Under the pieces are notes generated by a model, which was given only the letters and a program-made list of their open reading frames with translations, was not told the DNA's origin and ran no database searches. Position numbers and translations under genes: made by a program. 64,000 bases of DNA from Eutreptiella sp. 'Long Island Sound 2002' (Eukaryota > Euglenozoa > Euglenophyceae > Eutreptiales > Eutreptiaceae), in the NCBI GenBank assembly GCA_964036045.1, contig OZ038381.1, positions 120,400,843-120,464,842 of the forward strand, written 5' to 3'. Positions within the stretch are counted from its first letter, which is position 1. Each line of letters starts with the position of its first letter. Below, in pieces: positions 24,901 through 35,894 of this stretch.

Positions 24901-25261
24901 TCTGGGGGTCTACACCCCCAAAACAATTGACGGATCCATGTCGGTCAATTATTCCGGGGGTCTACACCCCCAAAATAATTAACGGATGCATGTCCGTCAA
25001 TTATTCTGGGGGTGTAGACCCCCAAAACAATTGACGGATCCATGTCCGTCAAATATTTTGGGGGCGTAGACCCCCACAATAATTGACGGACATGGATCCC
25101 TCAATTATTCTGGGGATGTAGACCCCCACAACATTTGACAGACATACATCCGTCAATAATTTTGGGGGTCGACACCCCCAGAATATTTGACGGACATACA
25201 TCCGTCAATTGTTTTGGGGGTCTACACCCCCAGAATAATTGACGGACATGGATCCGTCAAT

Positions 25262-25600
25262 TATTTTTGGGGTGTTCCTTGGGATTTAGCAAGCAATTGG
25301 GGATGCAAAGCTCCTGACAATTCCAAGCAATGTGCCAGAGCGTTTTGGAAGCAATGCTCCTAGTATGTGCTTGGGTGAACTCCGACCGATCGTCGGAAGC
25401 ATGACTTCCGACGTCGGAAGCGATCACCCTGACCACTTTTGGCAGCCTGGCTTCCGAAATCCCTAGTGATGAAAAAATAAGGGAAGCAGTTTTGGGAGGA
25501 ATATTCCCAGCATCGCTGACAATTAACCTGCAAAGATCGGAGGGCACGTGCCAGGCAACGCTTACAAACATGCCGCGGTTCTCAGCATTCTATGCTGTGC
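25262..25600. other. Non-satellite island between two arrays
   Basis: 340 bp of non-repetitive DNA joins the 52-bp array to a 72-bp array. It contains short internal words (CTTCCGA/TCGGAAGC, AAGCAATGCTCC, GCAATGTGCCAGAGCG). A 104-codon minus frame crosses it, but it starts inside the satellite and I do not recognise it. Confidence 0.5.
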
Positions 25601-26075
25601 CCTCAGGATACATGTGATGCGGGGAATCCTTGAGGGGTCTACACCCTCCAAGAATTTACCGCTGCACTTGTAGGGTGCAGACCCTTCAAGGTTTCATCGC
25701 ATGGGGTCTACACTACTCTATAGGGGCTGCGGTGAATCTTTGAAGGCTGTAGACCCTTCAATGATTCACCGCACGAGGTCTACACCCCTTTGTAGGGGGT
25801 GCGGTGAATTGTTGAAGGCTGTAGAATCTTCAAGGATTCACTGCATGGGGCCCTACAGACTAGTGCGGACCCCATGCGGTGAAACCTTGAAGGGTCTACA
25901 CCTTTGATGGATTCACCGCAACCCCTCTAGACAAGCATAGACCCCAAACGGTGAATCCCCGGAGGGTGTACACCCTCGAAGGATTCATTGCAGCCCCCCT
26001 AGACTAGTGTAGACGCCATGCGGTGAATCCTTGAAGGGTCTACATTCTTCGAGGATCCACAGCAGCCCCTAAACA
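25601..26075. repeat. 72-bp palindromic satellite, second locus, about 6 copies
   Basis: Same family as 4,418-4,795: CTTGAAGGGTCTACACCCTTC hairpins alternating with GGATTCACCGCA ... TGCGGTGAATCC, but with more divergent units (GGTTTCATCGCATGGGG, GATTCACTGCATGG). Confidence 0.85.
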
Positions 26076-26534
26076 TCAGTGGATACATTCAACATTCAAC
26101 AGATCCCTCTCCCCACTAGCAACCACCCACGCACCAGAAAGAATCAAGCGTGCAGCAGTGCCCCATCTACCCCAAAGTGGACCCCACCCCAACACAAAAT
26201 CATGGGTGCCTAGGGAAACGGCGCCCCATCCACCCTTAGGTAGACTGCCACTGCTCCACCCGAATTAACTTTGGGCCGTGAAGGCTGTATTGTGCTGTGT
26301 TGTGCTGTGATGTTTTGTGCTACGTTGTTTGTTGTGTTGTGCTGTGTTGTGCTGCGATGTGCTCTGCAGTGCTCGAAACCCACTAGCGCCCCCTGTCCAC
26401 ACTTCCGGCCCACCCTGCAGCTCGATGAACCCCCCCCCCCCTCCCACCCATCCCACCAGCAAACCTGATCCATACCTAGTCCATAGCCCCCGCCCCTTGT
26501 ATAAGATTCACCAATGTATGGAATGATTTTGGTC
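26076..26534. other. Spacer with TGTGCTGTGTTG low-complexity tract
   Basis: 26,285-26,375 is a degenerate TG(C)TGTG repeat (TTGTGCTGTGTTGTGCTG). A C-rich run follows at about 26,425-26,440. Open frames here are by-products of low complexity. No gene is supported. Confidence 0.5.
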
Positions 26535-26567
26535 CCTACGCCCACTGTAGCTTGGACAAGGGCGTAC
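26535..26567. repeat. 33-bp hairpin repeat, copy 1
   Basis: CTACGCCCACTGTAGCTTGG continuing to GGGCGTAC. Terminal arms CTACGCC and GGCGTAG can pair. Repeated directly at 27,194-27,225 and inverted at about 42,299-42,332. Confidence 0.7.
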
Positions 26568-27193
26568 CTGGCGCGCAACACATACAACTACTGGCACACA
26601 AATGCACTTGCGCATGGTATGAGTGCACCTTGACCTCCACCCACATTTCCAAGTGCATGCAAACACAAGAAAGCCTTGGGACCAGGAAAATTTCAGGTTC
26701 ACACCCATGTTGGCCCAAGCAATGAAGGATGGGAAGCCTACAAATGTTCAGCTTGCAAACCCTTCTTGCGATCATACAGAATGCGGAACAATTGCACATC
26801 CTCACCACTAGAAGATGCAAAAACTCGAATCTTGGAAGAACGGCACAAGTGTGTGAGACCATCTGCGCACCCTTTATGTCCTCCAACACCGCAAATTGGT
26901 CCCCCTTCTCCGAGCGCCCCTTTATTGTAGCATCCACAAGGTCACCGGTGGAACATGTGAAAATAATTGGACACCAAAGTTCCAAAATAGAAGATTGCAT
27001 GGTGAGCTGATGCACGAAAGGGGAACCTTAAGCACAAATATTCCCGAATTTCGAGCCATGTGGGTTGACGTCGGCAAAGACTCACAACAAATGTGTCCAT
27101 GGCTCCATGTAACGGGCAAACATGACAAGAAACCCATGGCGTATGTGGCCGCAATGCATCTCGTACGTAATTAAAATCACGTACACAAACGTA
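26568..27193 (-). other. Segment between direct repeats, possible degenerate exon
   Basis: An open minus frame (about 26,536-27,015) contains ATIKGRSEKGDQFAVLEDIK, which has protein-like composition, followed by a Cys/His-rich stretch (MCNCSAFCMIARRVCKLNIC). The plus strand also has an open frame here with YKCSACKPFL. I recognise neither. Being bounded by the 33-bp repeats makes a small mobile element possible, but no terminal structure beyond those repeats is seen. Confidence 0.25.
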
Positions 27194-27225
27194 CCTACGC
27201 CTATTGCAGCTTGGACAAGGGCGTA
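27194..27225. repeat. 33-bp hairpin repeat, copy 2
   Basis: CTACGCCTATTGCAGCTTGG continuing to GGGCGTAG, about 90% identical to 26,535-26,567, same orientation. Confidence 0.7.
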
Positions 27226-28285
27226 GCTTATAATGGGGGGGGGTGGGACCAACGGTCATGGTCTACAAAGGAAGCAAGGTGCAGACCTGGGCAAGACAGA
27301 TGGGGTTGCAAGGTTGGGGAGTCTCATATAGGGGGCACAGCACAAGTTTCATATCGCGGGAGCGGGCACACATTACATCAACCAATGCAAAGCCCCTTCT
27401 CATATTTCATGTTGTAGCTCCAAAAAGCAGGGCCCTATGAGGCTTCGGCGAGAACAGCTGCAGGGGCTCTAGTGCCCGGTTTCAAGAGGTCATCCTCTAT
27501 GCCGACCGACGATATAGGCCAGCTATAGACATGCACATGTTGAGTTGGACATGGATGTCATGATTGATACGCACCAAAAAAAATGTGTCTTTTAAAGGGG
27601 CTGTTGGTACGAAACAAGCCTACGAAAAGGTCCCTTTAGGGGTCCGTGCTTGTGCATGAACCCAACAACAACAACCCATCCCCACACGGTGCCTGCACAC
27701 ATCCAATAAGAACGATTCGAGGGGATGCAAAGAATCTTCACAACAGAGGCAAGGCGGGGTGGGGAACATAAACCAGTTCACCCACAATCAAAGTGTCACA
27801 GCTGGGACTGCAAGCTAGCTATGCGGCCTCAAGGGTCGGCATCGTGACCGGTGCAAATTATATTAATGAAATGCGAATTCACAAATAAAAAGGTTGCCAC
27901 GACCACACCAGCTACATGCACACACAAACAAGTGAGACATATGTTCACACACATATTTTCCATTCCTAGTTTGGCGTGTTTTTGCAGACAGGCCACAAGA
28001 CATATTACATCCCAAAGGGGGGGCAGGCTTTTCCATATGCAGGAAAGACCTCATGAGTGGGAGGGGGGGTGGAAGGACTGGGGAAGGACCAGACGGGGGG
28101 GCGAACCATTGTGTGTGTGGGGGGGGGTTCTTCCATTGGAGGTGTCCAATGTGGGCTGTCCCCCGGATGGGGGGGTGTACTACATCGTAAGGGGGGGTGG
28201 CGTAGGGGGGTTTATGGTTTGGGTAATGGCGGTCCATAAAACTCTGATGCCTGATGTCTGATGGCCAACTTGGTTGCTATACACA
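27226..28285. other. Spacer with G-tract cluster
   Basis: No supported gene. 28,015-28,215 carries many G3-G10 runs on the plus strand, so G-quadruplex formation is possible. At 28,238-28,263 the sequence CTGATGCCTGATGTCTGATG resembles the start of the composite-block leader and precedes the next palindromic array. Confidence 0.45.
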
Positions 28286-29795
28286 ATCGTGAGGGAGTAG
28301 ACCCCCTACACTAATATCTACAATGGTCTACACTCTTGTACGTATCAGCGAGGCCTTTTAGAGGGGAGCACAACCCCTGCGGCGATGTGCACAAGGGTCT
28401 ACAGCCTTGTACATATCACTTCACCACTTGCACAGGGGAGTAAACCCCCTGCTTTGATAGGTGCAATGGTCTGCATCCTTGTACATGTCACCACAGCACT
28501 TGTAAAGTGGAGTACACCCCCTAGGGTACCATGCACAAGGGTCTAAACCCTTCGAGATATCATCGTAGCATTCATCAAGGGGAGTACATCCCCTTCGGTG
28601 ATATGTACAAGTGTCTGCATCCTTGTACATATCGCCACAGCACTTGTAGAGGTGAACAAACCCCCTATGGTGATATGCACAAGGGTGGCCATCCTTCTTT
28701 ATATCAACGCAGCAATTGTAGAGACAAGTAGACGGCATGTGGTGCTATGTATGAGGATCTGTGCCCTTCAACATATCACCACAACAGTTGTACAAGGGAA
28801 TACACCCCCCTTGCGGTGATATGTACAAGGGCTTACACCCTTGCACGTATCCGTGCAACACTTGTACAGCTGGAAACATCCTTTGCGGTGATATGTACAA
28901 GGGTCTACACACTTCAAAATATCAACGCACCAATTGTACAAGGAGTGCACCCTCCAGCACTTGTATAGGGGAGTACACCCCGTAGGGTGATATGTACAAG
29001 GGTTTACACGCTTGTGTATATCACTTCACCATTTGCATAGGGGGGTACACCCCGGGCGGTGATATGCACAAAGATCTACACCCTTGCATATATCACCGCT
29101 CCACTTGTACAAGGGAATAGCCCCCCTGTGGTAATATGTACAAGGGGCTATACCCTTGTACATATCACGGCACCACTTGTACAGGGGATTGCACCCACTG
29201 CACTAGAATGTACAAGGGTCTACAAGGTTGTACATATCACCACAACACTTGTATAGGGGAGTACACCCTTTGCGGTGATATGTACAAGGGTCTACACGCT
29301 TCAAAATATCAACACACAAATTGTACAAGGGGTACACCCCTTGCAGTGATATGTACCAGGGTCCACACCCTTGCACCCTTGTCAACTTCACTTTAGCAAC
29401 TGTACAGGGGAGTAGACCCCTGGCGGTATTATATACAAGCGTTTGCACCCTTGTACATATAACCGCATAACTTGTATAGGGGAGTACACTACCATTGGGT
29501 GATATGTACAAAGGGTTACACATTTGCAAATATCACTGTAGCACTTGTATGGGGTGTACACCCCGCGCGGTGATATGCACAAAGATTTACACCCTTGCAC
29601 ATACCACCGCTCCACTTGTGCATGGGAATAGGCCCCCTCGGTGAAATGTACAAGGCGTTATACCGTTGTACATATCACCACAGCACTTGCACGGGGGATT
29701 ACACCCACGGCACTGATATATACAAGGGCCTGCATACTTGTAGATACGTACAAGGGTCTACACCCTTGTACGTATGACCAAACCACTTGTACAGG
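28286..29795. repeat. 72-73-bp palindromic satellite, about 20 units
   Basis: Unit: GGTGATATGTACAAGGGT-CTAC-ACCCTTGTACATATCACC (long stem), then a second pair built on CACTTGTACAGGGGAGTACACCCC. The central AAGGGTCTACACCCTT is identical to the hairpin core of the 4.4 and 25.6 kb arrays. Both strands show short open frames derived from the unit. None is treated as a gene. Confidence 0.9.
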
Positions 29796-30426
29796 GGGAC
29801 TAGTGGGCAATGATTAAAGACACGTGCTATACAAGGCACCACATCATCTAGATGAAAACACCAGAACCACGCCTGTATTAGGACTTTCGGACAATATGGG
29901 CTCTGCGGAGCCCAGTATTCATATATTGGGTATTTACGGGGTGCATATTAGGGTTTCTCTGTTGGCTGGGCTCTGCAGAGCCCAAACCTTCACAATGTCC
30001 CATTTTGACCCCCTGTTGTGTGACATAATAGCACTATGACCCTTTTGAAAATTATTCTACTTCTTCCACAAGTGGTCTGTTGTTATATGTTTTGTATCCC
30101 TTTGTGTTGTGTTGCTATTGTACCCTTTTGTACAATGGTGCCAATGTGGTATCATGTAAGTATCACAATTGGCGGCCATTTAGGAGTTCTGCACGACAAG
30201 CCTTAGATTGCTTGCACATTGGTATATTTGCAGCTTAGTGATGCGATGTTTGTATTCTTTTGGCGTGTCTGAGTCTATTGGAGTTTCGGGACACATTGTC
30301 TGTAGTATACCCTAGTCAATTGCAGCTGACTTGGGTGCATATTGTGCGGTGCTATTAAAATTACTATGTGGTTCTGTGTCCATGTATTAGGTATATGTAA
30401 CTTCCTATTTTCATTTTACAATAGCC
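29796..30426. other. Spacer containing a palindrome pair
   Basis: Apart from the palindrome pair at 29,898-29,983, I see only AT-rich unique DNA with a TTGT-rich stretch at 30,060-30,140. No gene supported. Confidence 0.4.
29898..29983. repeat. Paired GGGCTCTGCAGAGCCC palindromes
   Basis: 16-bp palindromes at 29,898-29,913 (one mismatch) and 29,968-29,983 (perfect), start-to-start spacing 70 bp. Confidence 0.85.
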
Positions 30427-31440
30427 ATGGTTGACTTTCTACATGTTAGACATACGGAGGTGGATGTGCCGGGTGGCGGCCAAGATACTGAAGGACATGA
30501 GGTTGTAGGACCTCTACCATGACCAGTTGCGTTGACTAGAGAAACGGCAACATGTGCCGCAGCTACGCTCACCTTGCAAGAGGAGATTATGTTCACAGGG
30601 TCAGCAGCACCCCAATCCTCACTGCGGCCACCAAAGTTTGTCCCAAAGGACCAGCCAACTCTACCAAACGCCTCGCTCAATCACCTATTGACTCTGAAGA
30701 CAATGGAGTTGCTGAGGGACAATAGTGGTGGCCAGGCACAATGGTTTGTGCAATACATCTAGGGGCTTCGCGCGCGGTTCCGTTTCGCATTGCGGAACCC
30801 GCTGCGCAACCCCCTTGTCGCATGACAGCAAGGAGATCGAATGTGCCGGTCTGAATTTTTTGTCACGCAGCGAGGAGCGGGCTACATTGATCATGGATAC
30901 ACTTAATCCACAATCACATCCGCCTGTCGAGTCGTCTTCCCATCCCCATATCCAACCTCGTCGGCCACTTCGTACCCTGGATGCCAACCAACCCACACAG
31001 GCACAAATTGATCGACATAACTCTGATCCCCAGCACATACGGTCGCTTGGATTAATTGTAGAAGCGGACCACACGGGACGGCAGTCAAAATACATCCTGT
31101 TGCCACCAGCCCTTGTACCACATAGAACCACCCCTCCTCCCTTGACTCGCACACCAGTCAACTCCCTTGGTAGGTGCGCCTGCCCGATGATGCGATAGCC
31201 CCAAGGACTTCCCCCCTGCCACCCCCTCGGCGCACTTCCCTGCTGCCCACTGCCACTACTGCGGACGATGAACACAGCCCGAGGTACTCGCTGTTGCCAC
31301 ACGCGCATGTTGCATTGTCGTCGGGTCTCGCTCGATCCGCGTTCCAACTACCATCTACTGTCCCAACAAACACAAATGGTCAGTATCGTTCACATTGGTC
31401 ATTACTACCTGTATTCCAACCGGAAAAATGCCGGAAAAAT
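30427..31440 (+). pseudogene. Unrecognised, frame-broken coding-like region
   Basis: From an ATG at 30427 the plus strand reads MVDFLHVRHTEVDVPGGGQD and stops. A second frame (from about 30,532) reads ATLTLQEEIMFTGSAAP, then FVPKDQPTLPNASLNHLL, ending in FVQYI-TAG (30760-30762). Past that TAG the frame stays protein-like (GLRARFRFALRNPL) to a TGA. Further frames give ATLIMDTLNPQSHPPVESSS, IRSLGLIVEADHTGRQSKY and TATTADDEHSPRYSLLPHAH. Composition is Pro/Ser/Thr-rich and coding-like, but the frame changes several times. No homologue recognised. Confidence 0.35.
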
Positions 31441-31462
31441 ATGTAATTTTTGCAACCATTAA

Positions 31463-31660
31463 GTGTTTGGCCTCATTCCCGTATGTATGTTATGCACCCC
31501 AAACTTCTCCCTGTTCGGGACTTTGGGCTCTGCAGAGTCCCCTAAGACCCCTACGTCTATTACACACCCCACCATTACCAATTTCCGGATGTTGGGCTCT
31601 GCAGAGCCTCGCCATATCAAAAAGCCTACTTTCATGTCTTCCGTGCCCACTGCTCGCAAT
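31463..31660 (+). CDS. Putative exon with palindromes inside the reading frame
   Basis: The frame reads FGTLGSAESPKTPTSITHPT, then NFRMLGSAEPRHIKKPTF and MSSVPTARN, ending exactly at a consensus donor (GCAAT|GTAAGT, 31660/31661). The two LGSAE(P/S) peptides are encoded by the paired GGGCTCTGCAGAGYCY palindromes, 69 bp apart and therefore in phase. The exon may join the family B segment that begins about 90 bp downstream. Unrecognised product. Confidence 0.4.
31525..31609. repeat. Paired GGGCTCTGCAGAGCCC palindromes
   Basis: 31,525-31,540 (GGGCTCTGCAGAGTCC) and 31,594-31,609 (GGGCTCTGCAGAGCCT), start-to-start spacing 69 bp. Confidence 0.85.
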
Positions 31661-31746
31661 GTAAGTCCGTGTTTCTTTTACATCACTTCTCCACTGAGCC
31701 TCCATTGTGCACGCTACGTGCTAGTCCACGCCCTATTGCTAGTGGC

Positions 31747-32370
31747 ATGTTCCTCGATGTAGTCACTGTTCTAGTTACCGCCTTTTCTTATTGTGCCATC
31801 CAGACTGTCTTTTCACCATGGCACCCGATTTTTGTGGTGTTGCCTGCGAGCTACATGCGGTCCCTTTTGAAGAAGGACTGGCGCACCGCTCACCAAATGG
31901 TGTTATTGGCTGTGCCATATGGTGTGGCGGAGAAATTTGTACAGTTTTGTGCGGGTCTACTTGTTAACAAGTCGTCGCGCATTACGCTTGAGCGCATTCG
32001 CAAGACGGTGGCACGAAAGCAATGGCTGTGTTGGCTAAGTAAATTTTCCAACGAGGCTTATTATGTATGGCTGGGAATGCGTTGCACGGCGTTGCCACGA
32101 GGTGCCGTCCCTAGTGGTGAGAGCACCATTGCTTTCATGCGGGCAAACAACCGCACGCTCGTGCATGCACGTCTCACCAAGGCATCCCGGATGTCCATTG
32201 CAAACTAGTGGGCATTGCAATTCCGCAAACCGTGGCGTAGCATTGTCTGGCGTTATTTTGTGGTGTGGGTGAACAACTGGTGGCATGCCTAGTTTTGGGC
32301 GGATCCAGTGCAGGGGTTGCCATAATGGGAAAAAAAAAAAAACTCGGAGTGTCCAATATGCCCTATGATG
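31747..32370 (+). pseudogene. Family B copy B1, 5' part
   Basis: The frame begins MFLDVVTVLVTAFSYCAIQT (hydrophobic) and continues with LLKKDWRTAHQMVLLAVPYG, NKSSRITLERIRKTVARKQW and LTKASRMSIAN. It then meets TAG (32206-32208), TAG (32290-32292) and TAA (32323-32325). Between these stops the same frame reads WALQFRKPWRSIVWRYFVVW and ends SECPICPMM before entering the VNTR, with no TGA. LTKASR aligns with MSRASR of the minus-strand copy near 45,060. Function unknown. Confidence 0.5.
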
Positions 32371-33204
32371 GCGGCCGGTGGGTAACCGTTGGCAGTTGGT
32401 GGGCAACCGATGGCGGTTGGTGGGTAACCGATGGCGGTTGCTGGGTAACCGATGGTGGTTGGTGGGTAACCGATGGCGGTTGGTGGGTAACCGATGGCGG
32501 TGGTGGGTAACCGATGGCGGTGGGTGGGTAACCGATGGCGGTTGGTGGGTAACCGATGGCGGTTGGTGGGTAACCGATGGCGGTTGGTGGGTAACCGATG
32601 GCGGTTGGTGGGTCACCGCTGGCGGTTGGTGGGTAACTGATGGCGGTTGGTGGGTAACCGATGGCGGTTGGTGGGTAACCAATGGCGGTTGGTGGGTAAC
32701 CGATGGCGGTCGGTGGGTAACCGATGGCGGTTGGTGGGTAACCGATGGCGGTTGGTGGGTAACCGATGGCGGTTGGTGGGTAACCGATGGCGGTTGGTGG
32801 GTCACCGCTGGCGGTTGGTGGGTAACCGATGGCGGTTGGTGGGTAACCGATGGCGGTTGGTGGGCAACCGATGGCGGTTGGTGGGTAACCGATGGCGGTT
32901 GGTGGGTAACCGATGGCGGTTGGTGGGTAACCGATGGCGGTTGGTGGGTCACCGCTGGCGGTTGGTGGGTAACCGATGGCGGTTGGTGGGTAACCGATGG
33001 CGGTTGGTGGGTAACCGATGGCGGTTGGTGGGTAACCGATGGCGGTTGGTGGGCAACCGATGGCGGTTGGTGGGTAACCGATGGCGGTTGGTGGGTAACC
33101 GATGGCGGTTGGTGGGTAACCGATGGCGGTTGCTGGGTAACCGATGGCGGTTGGTGGGTAAAAGATGGCGGTTGGTGGGTAACCGATGGCGGTTGGTGGG
33201 TAGC
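32371..33204. repeat. 21-bp VNTR, about 39 units
   Basis: Unit GGTGGGTAACCGATGGCGGTT (variants GGGCAACC, GGTCACCGCT). It is a multiple of three, so it encodes heptapeptides: WWVTDGG or VGNRWRL on plus, THQPPSV on minus. One 20-bp unit near 32,499 shifts phase. An A13 run lies just before it (32,330-32,342) and an A11-12 run just after (about 33,233-33,244). The minus copy of family B lacks this array, so it was added to B1. Confidence 0.95.
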
Positions 33205-34995
33205 CACCAAACATCAGAGAGTGGCTGCCTTAGTAAAAAAAAAAAGGCTGAGCATCCTTATGGCAACCCCTGATCCAGTGAAATGCAATGACTATCCAGA
33301 TGTCATCGCAATAGCGGTATTGCACTCAATCCCCGTCCCCCTTTTTCTTGGCCACCCAAGTTTGCGACACCTAGTGGACCGGGTTGACACGCTGGCCATG
33401 GCGGTTTTTGAACAGCACAGGGAAATGTTAAAGGCGTGCACTGATGTGTGCAATGCACCCAGTTCTCAAAAAACCATCCGTGCCCCCCTTGAGATTGCCC
33501 GGGAGGCTAGTAGACAACAACTCCCTTAGCAGCCATTTGGCATATATGAGTCCCGTACAGGTCAGCACCAAGAGCTCTTGGATCTGCTCGATATGCTATG
33601 CCCTACGACATTATCGGAACCCGATAGCATTGCTCGTTGATTGCAACATCCACCACTGGGTGCTCCAATTTTTGTACTCCAGCGCAACCATTGAGTGGAA
33701 TTTTCCGGTTTGGTTGCAGGGTATCCCCTTAATTTACGGCGTGTGGCAACCCTGCAAACACGTTTGCAATATCATCTGGCGTAGATTCTTTCCTTTGTTT
33801 GCGTACATCACGGTTTCCGTGTCGTAGGCAGATGCGCGCATATATAACCACCCCAAACTCATTGTGATGGCGAAAAATCTCGTTGCGCTCTTTCTCCCAA
33901 CCCCGGACATACGGCCACCGTTGTAGCAAAAAAATTTCCTGCTTGAGGGACGTCCCGACCAAGCAGCCCTACACACGCACGACGGGTTGGGCATCCTTCA
34001 GGGCTTGGATGCTCCCCTTAATTATTACCTCCCACCCATCTTTGTAGTGGGACACTTAGTGTGTAAATGCACTTGGGCTGGGCGCGCCGGCGGATCGGGT
34101 ATAGTAGTCACCTGTGCACTTCATAGCTCTGTGGGTCTACTTGTGGACCTTGTCGGTCGAGCCGCAGCAAAAAGGCACTATGTCCGCACCATATGCGGCA
34201 CACTTGTGTACAATACGCAATGGCATGATGACACGTCCGGTGCCGCCCATGTGGAGGAATGCTGTGAGGCCCTAGTCGCGAAATGGCGGGCACGGTGCAA
34301 GCAACACCCCGACAAGCACACGGCGGATGAGGCTAGTGCCCTTCCAGCACCATGCCCCCCATCAGCGAGCACGTGCAATAGAGTCCCTCTCCGAAAGTGT
34401 GTGTGTTGGGGTGCGGGACAGGGCCTGGGCACTGATGCGTGGTGCAAGACGGGAGGAGCATCCCACTATGCGGTGGTCCCCCGGTGAGTCAGTGTTGTTT
34501 GAGGCAAGAAGAAACACAACATATGTGTTCCCCGAAAACGGAACCGGTGGTACGCTAATTGTTGCGTTCATTCAGTCTCTTCTAAAGCGTTTTTTGCGCA
34601 CCCTAGTCGGTGGACAAGGGTTCCGGGGTGATGCCATGGATTACATACGGCAACATATCCCACTTAGGCCACCTGTGAACCGCCCCGAGGCCCGGGCAGC
34701 TGTAGAAATAGTTGGGTTCATACCAATTGCAATCGAGCATATTGCTCCCCCAGTGCCAAATGCCATATTCGTTGATCATGTGCGCACCTCCCCTGAGGAT
34801 GGTGTACCTGTGATCCGGGCTGAGGATGTTGCAGATGTTCACCCCCTCTCTAATGGCCCAATACTCGGTTAGGGTTACTTGTTGTGCTAAGTGAGAAATT
34901 GCGTGAATTTGACCTAAGAGATTGGGTAGAAACGCAGGGGGGGTGGCAGTGTTAACCCCGCCAACCCCCCCCGACCGCCGAATCTGTGGTTTGAT
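33205..34995 (+). pseudogene. Family B copy B1, main part
   Basis: Protein-like blocks in order are YPDVIAIAVLHSIPVPLFLG, LVDRVDTLAMAVFEQHREML, TAG (33527-33529), a frame switch near 33,640, VWLQGIPLIYGVWQPCKHVC, TAG (33825-33827), RIYNHPKLI, TAG (33924-33926), APLNYYLPPIFVVGHLVCKC, HVEECCEALVAKWRARC, a frame switch near 34,350, FIQSLLKRFLRTLVGGQGF, VEIVGFIPIAIEHIAPPVPN, and a last switch near 34,870 to VVLSEKLREFDLRDWVETQG. Minus-strand copy B2 (43.5-45.1 kb) matches in the same order, for example IYGVWQ/LYGVWH, YNHPKLI/YTHPKLI and VEECCEALV/IEEPCEAML. Family and function unknown. Confidence 0.55.
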
Positions 34996-35894
34996 GCGTA
35001 CACCCCTATTATTGCGTTCCCCGCAATGTATGGGCTCTGCAGACCCTAGGTTTGCCTGAGTCCGAGTTTTGAGGGATTTTATTGCTGGTACTTGTTGCTC
35101 TGGGCACTACAGAGCCCAACGTGTCACACTTGCCGAATATGTGCGCACAACTGGTCATTTCGTATTTCTTTCTTAGGGCTGGGCGGGTCCTAGACCAAGC
35201 CATCATGCCACCATCTTTGCACACATATCCCTGCTTTCATATTGTAGTGTGCTACCGCTGTGTCACCCTGTGTGACCCTCGAAGACATGTGCCTAGCACT
35301 GTTGCACTGCTACACTCCTAAAGTGTTTGACGGTTAAGTGCCATAGGCAGGTTTTGCTCTGGTGTTGCAAGCCATTCGCGGTGTCATTGGAGAGGCCCAA
35401 TTCTGCTCGCAGCAACGCCGGGTTGGCCTCCATTCACTCACAAGGCTCCCAGTGAATACAACAACATGGCACATAACATAGGGCAAGCAAAGCAGCCCGT
35501 TACATCGATCAAATTGCGAAGCAGCATTCCCATCCCTTTGTCGTCCCAAACCATAGGCTGCAGTCGGCCATCGGGGGGGGGGTCCTCCTTCACCTCTGCC
35601 ACATGGTCCAAATTAGCCGCAATCATGCATTCAATTTGGCACCCACAAGGGTTGAAATAGGCAAAAATGTCTCAAAAACACCAAATCACTGCAGAGGCGT
35701 CTCCAATGCAACGTCTAGTGCAAGCTGCTAGTGTGGACATCAAACAGGCCTAGCAAAACGTCCCTCATTGACATTGGTACACAAGAATAGGTCCAAATCT
35801 GGCATTTGCCATCATTGATATTTGGAATTGTGTGATTGCTGTGCTGTTTTTGCTGGCCTAATTCGTTGTGTAAAGTTGGTGTGTTTGTGCAACA
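34996..35894. other. Spacer containing a palindrome pair
   Basis: No supported gene. It contains the palindrome pair at 35,032-35,117 and a G9 run near 35,573. The remainder is unique DNA of mixed composition. Confidence 0.4.
35032..35117. repeat. Paired GGGCTCTGCAGAGCCC palindromes
   Basis: 35,032-35,047 (GGGCTCTGCAGACCCT) and 35,102-35,117 (GGGCACTACAGAGCCC), start-to-start spacing 70 bp. Both are imperfect. Confidence 0.75.

Larger units (their letters stand above)
13280..25260. repeat. 52-bp double-hairpin satellite, about 230 units, block 1
   Basis: Consensus unit: AATTGACGGA-CATACA-TCCGTCAATT, then ATTTTGGGGG-TCTA-CACCCCCAGAAT. Two inverted repeats per unit (TTGACGGA/TCCGTCAA and TGGGGGT/ACCCCCA) are separated by AT-rich linkers. 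Variant loops are CATGGA and, in flipped units, TGTATG. The second loop switches between TCTACA and TGTAGA. No coding sequence is seen over 12 kb apart from short unit-derived frames. Confidence 0.95.

Noticed and set aside
13280-25260. CRISPR array
   Set aside because: There are no unique spacers; repeat and linker form one 52-bp satellite unit of two palindromes, in a eukaryotic context with no cas genes.
28421-29615. Cys/Tyr-rich peptides on both strands of the 72-bp array
   Set aside because: Derived from the repeat unit, short, and present on both strands.
32035-33529. Heptapeptide-repeat proteins on both strands of the VNTR (THQPPSV, WWVTDGG)
   Set aside because: Both strands are open simply because the unit is 21 bp. 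The family B relative has no such domain.
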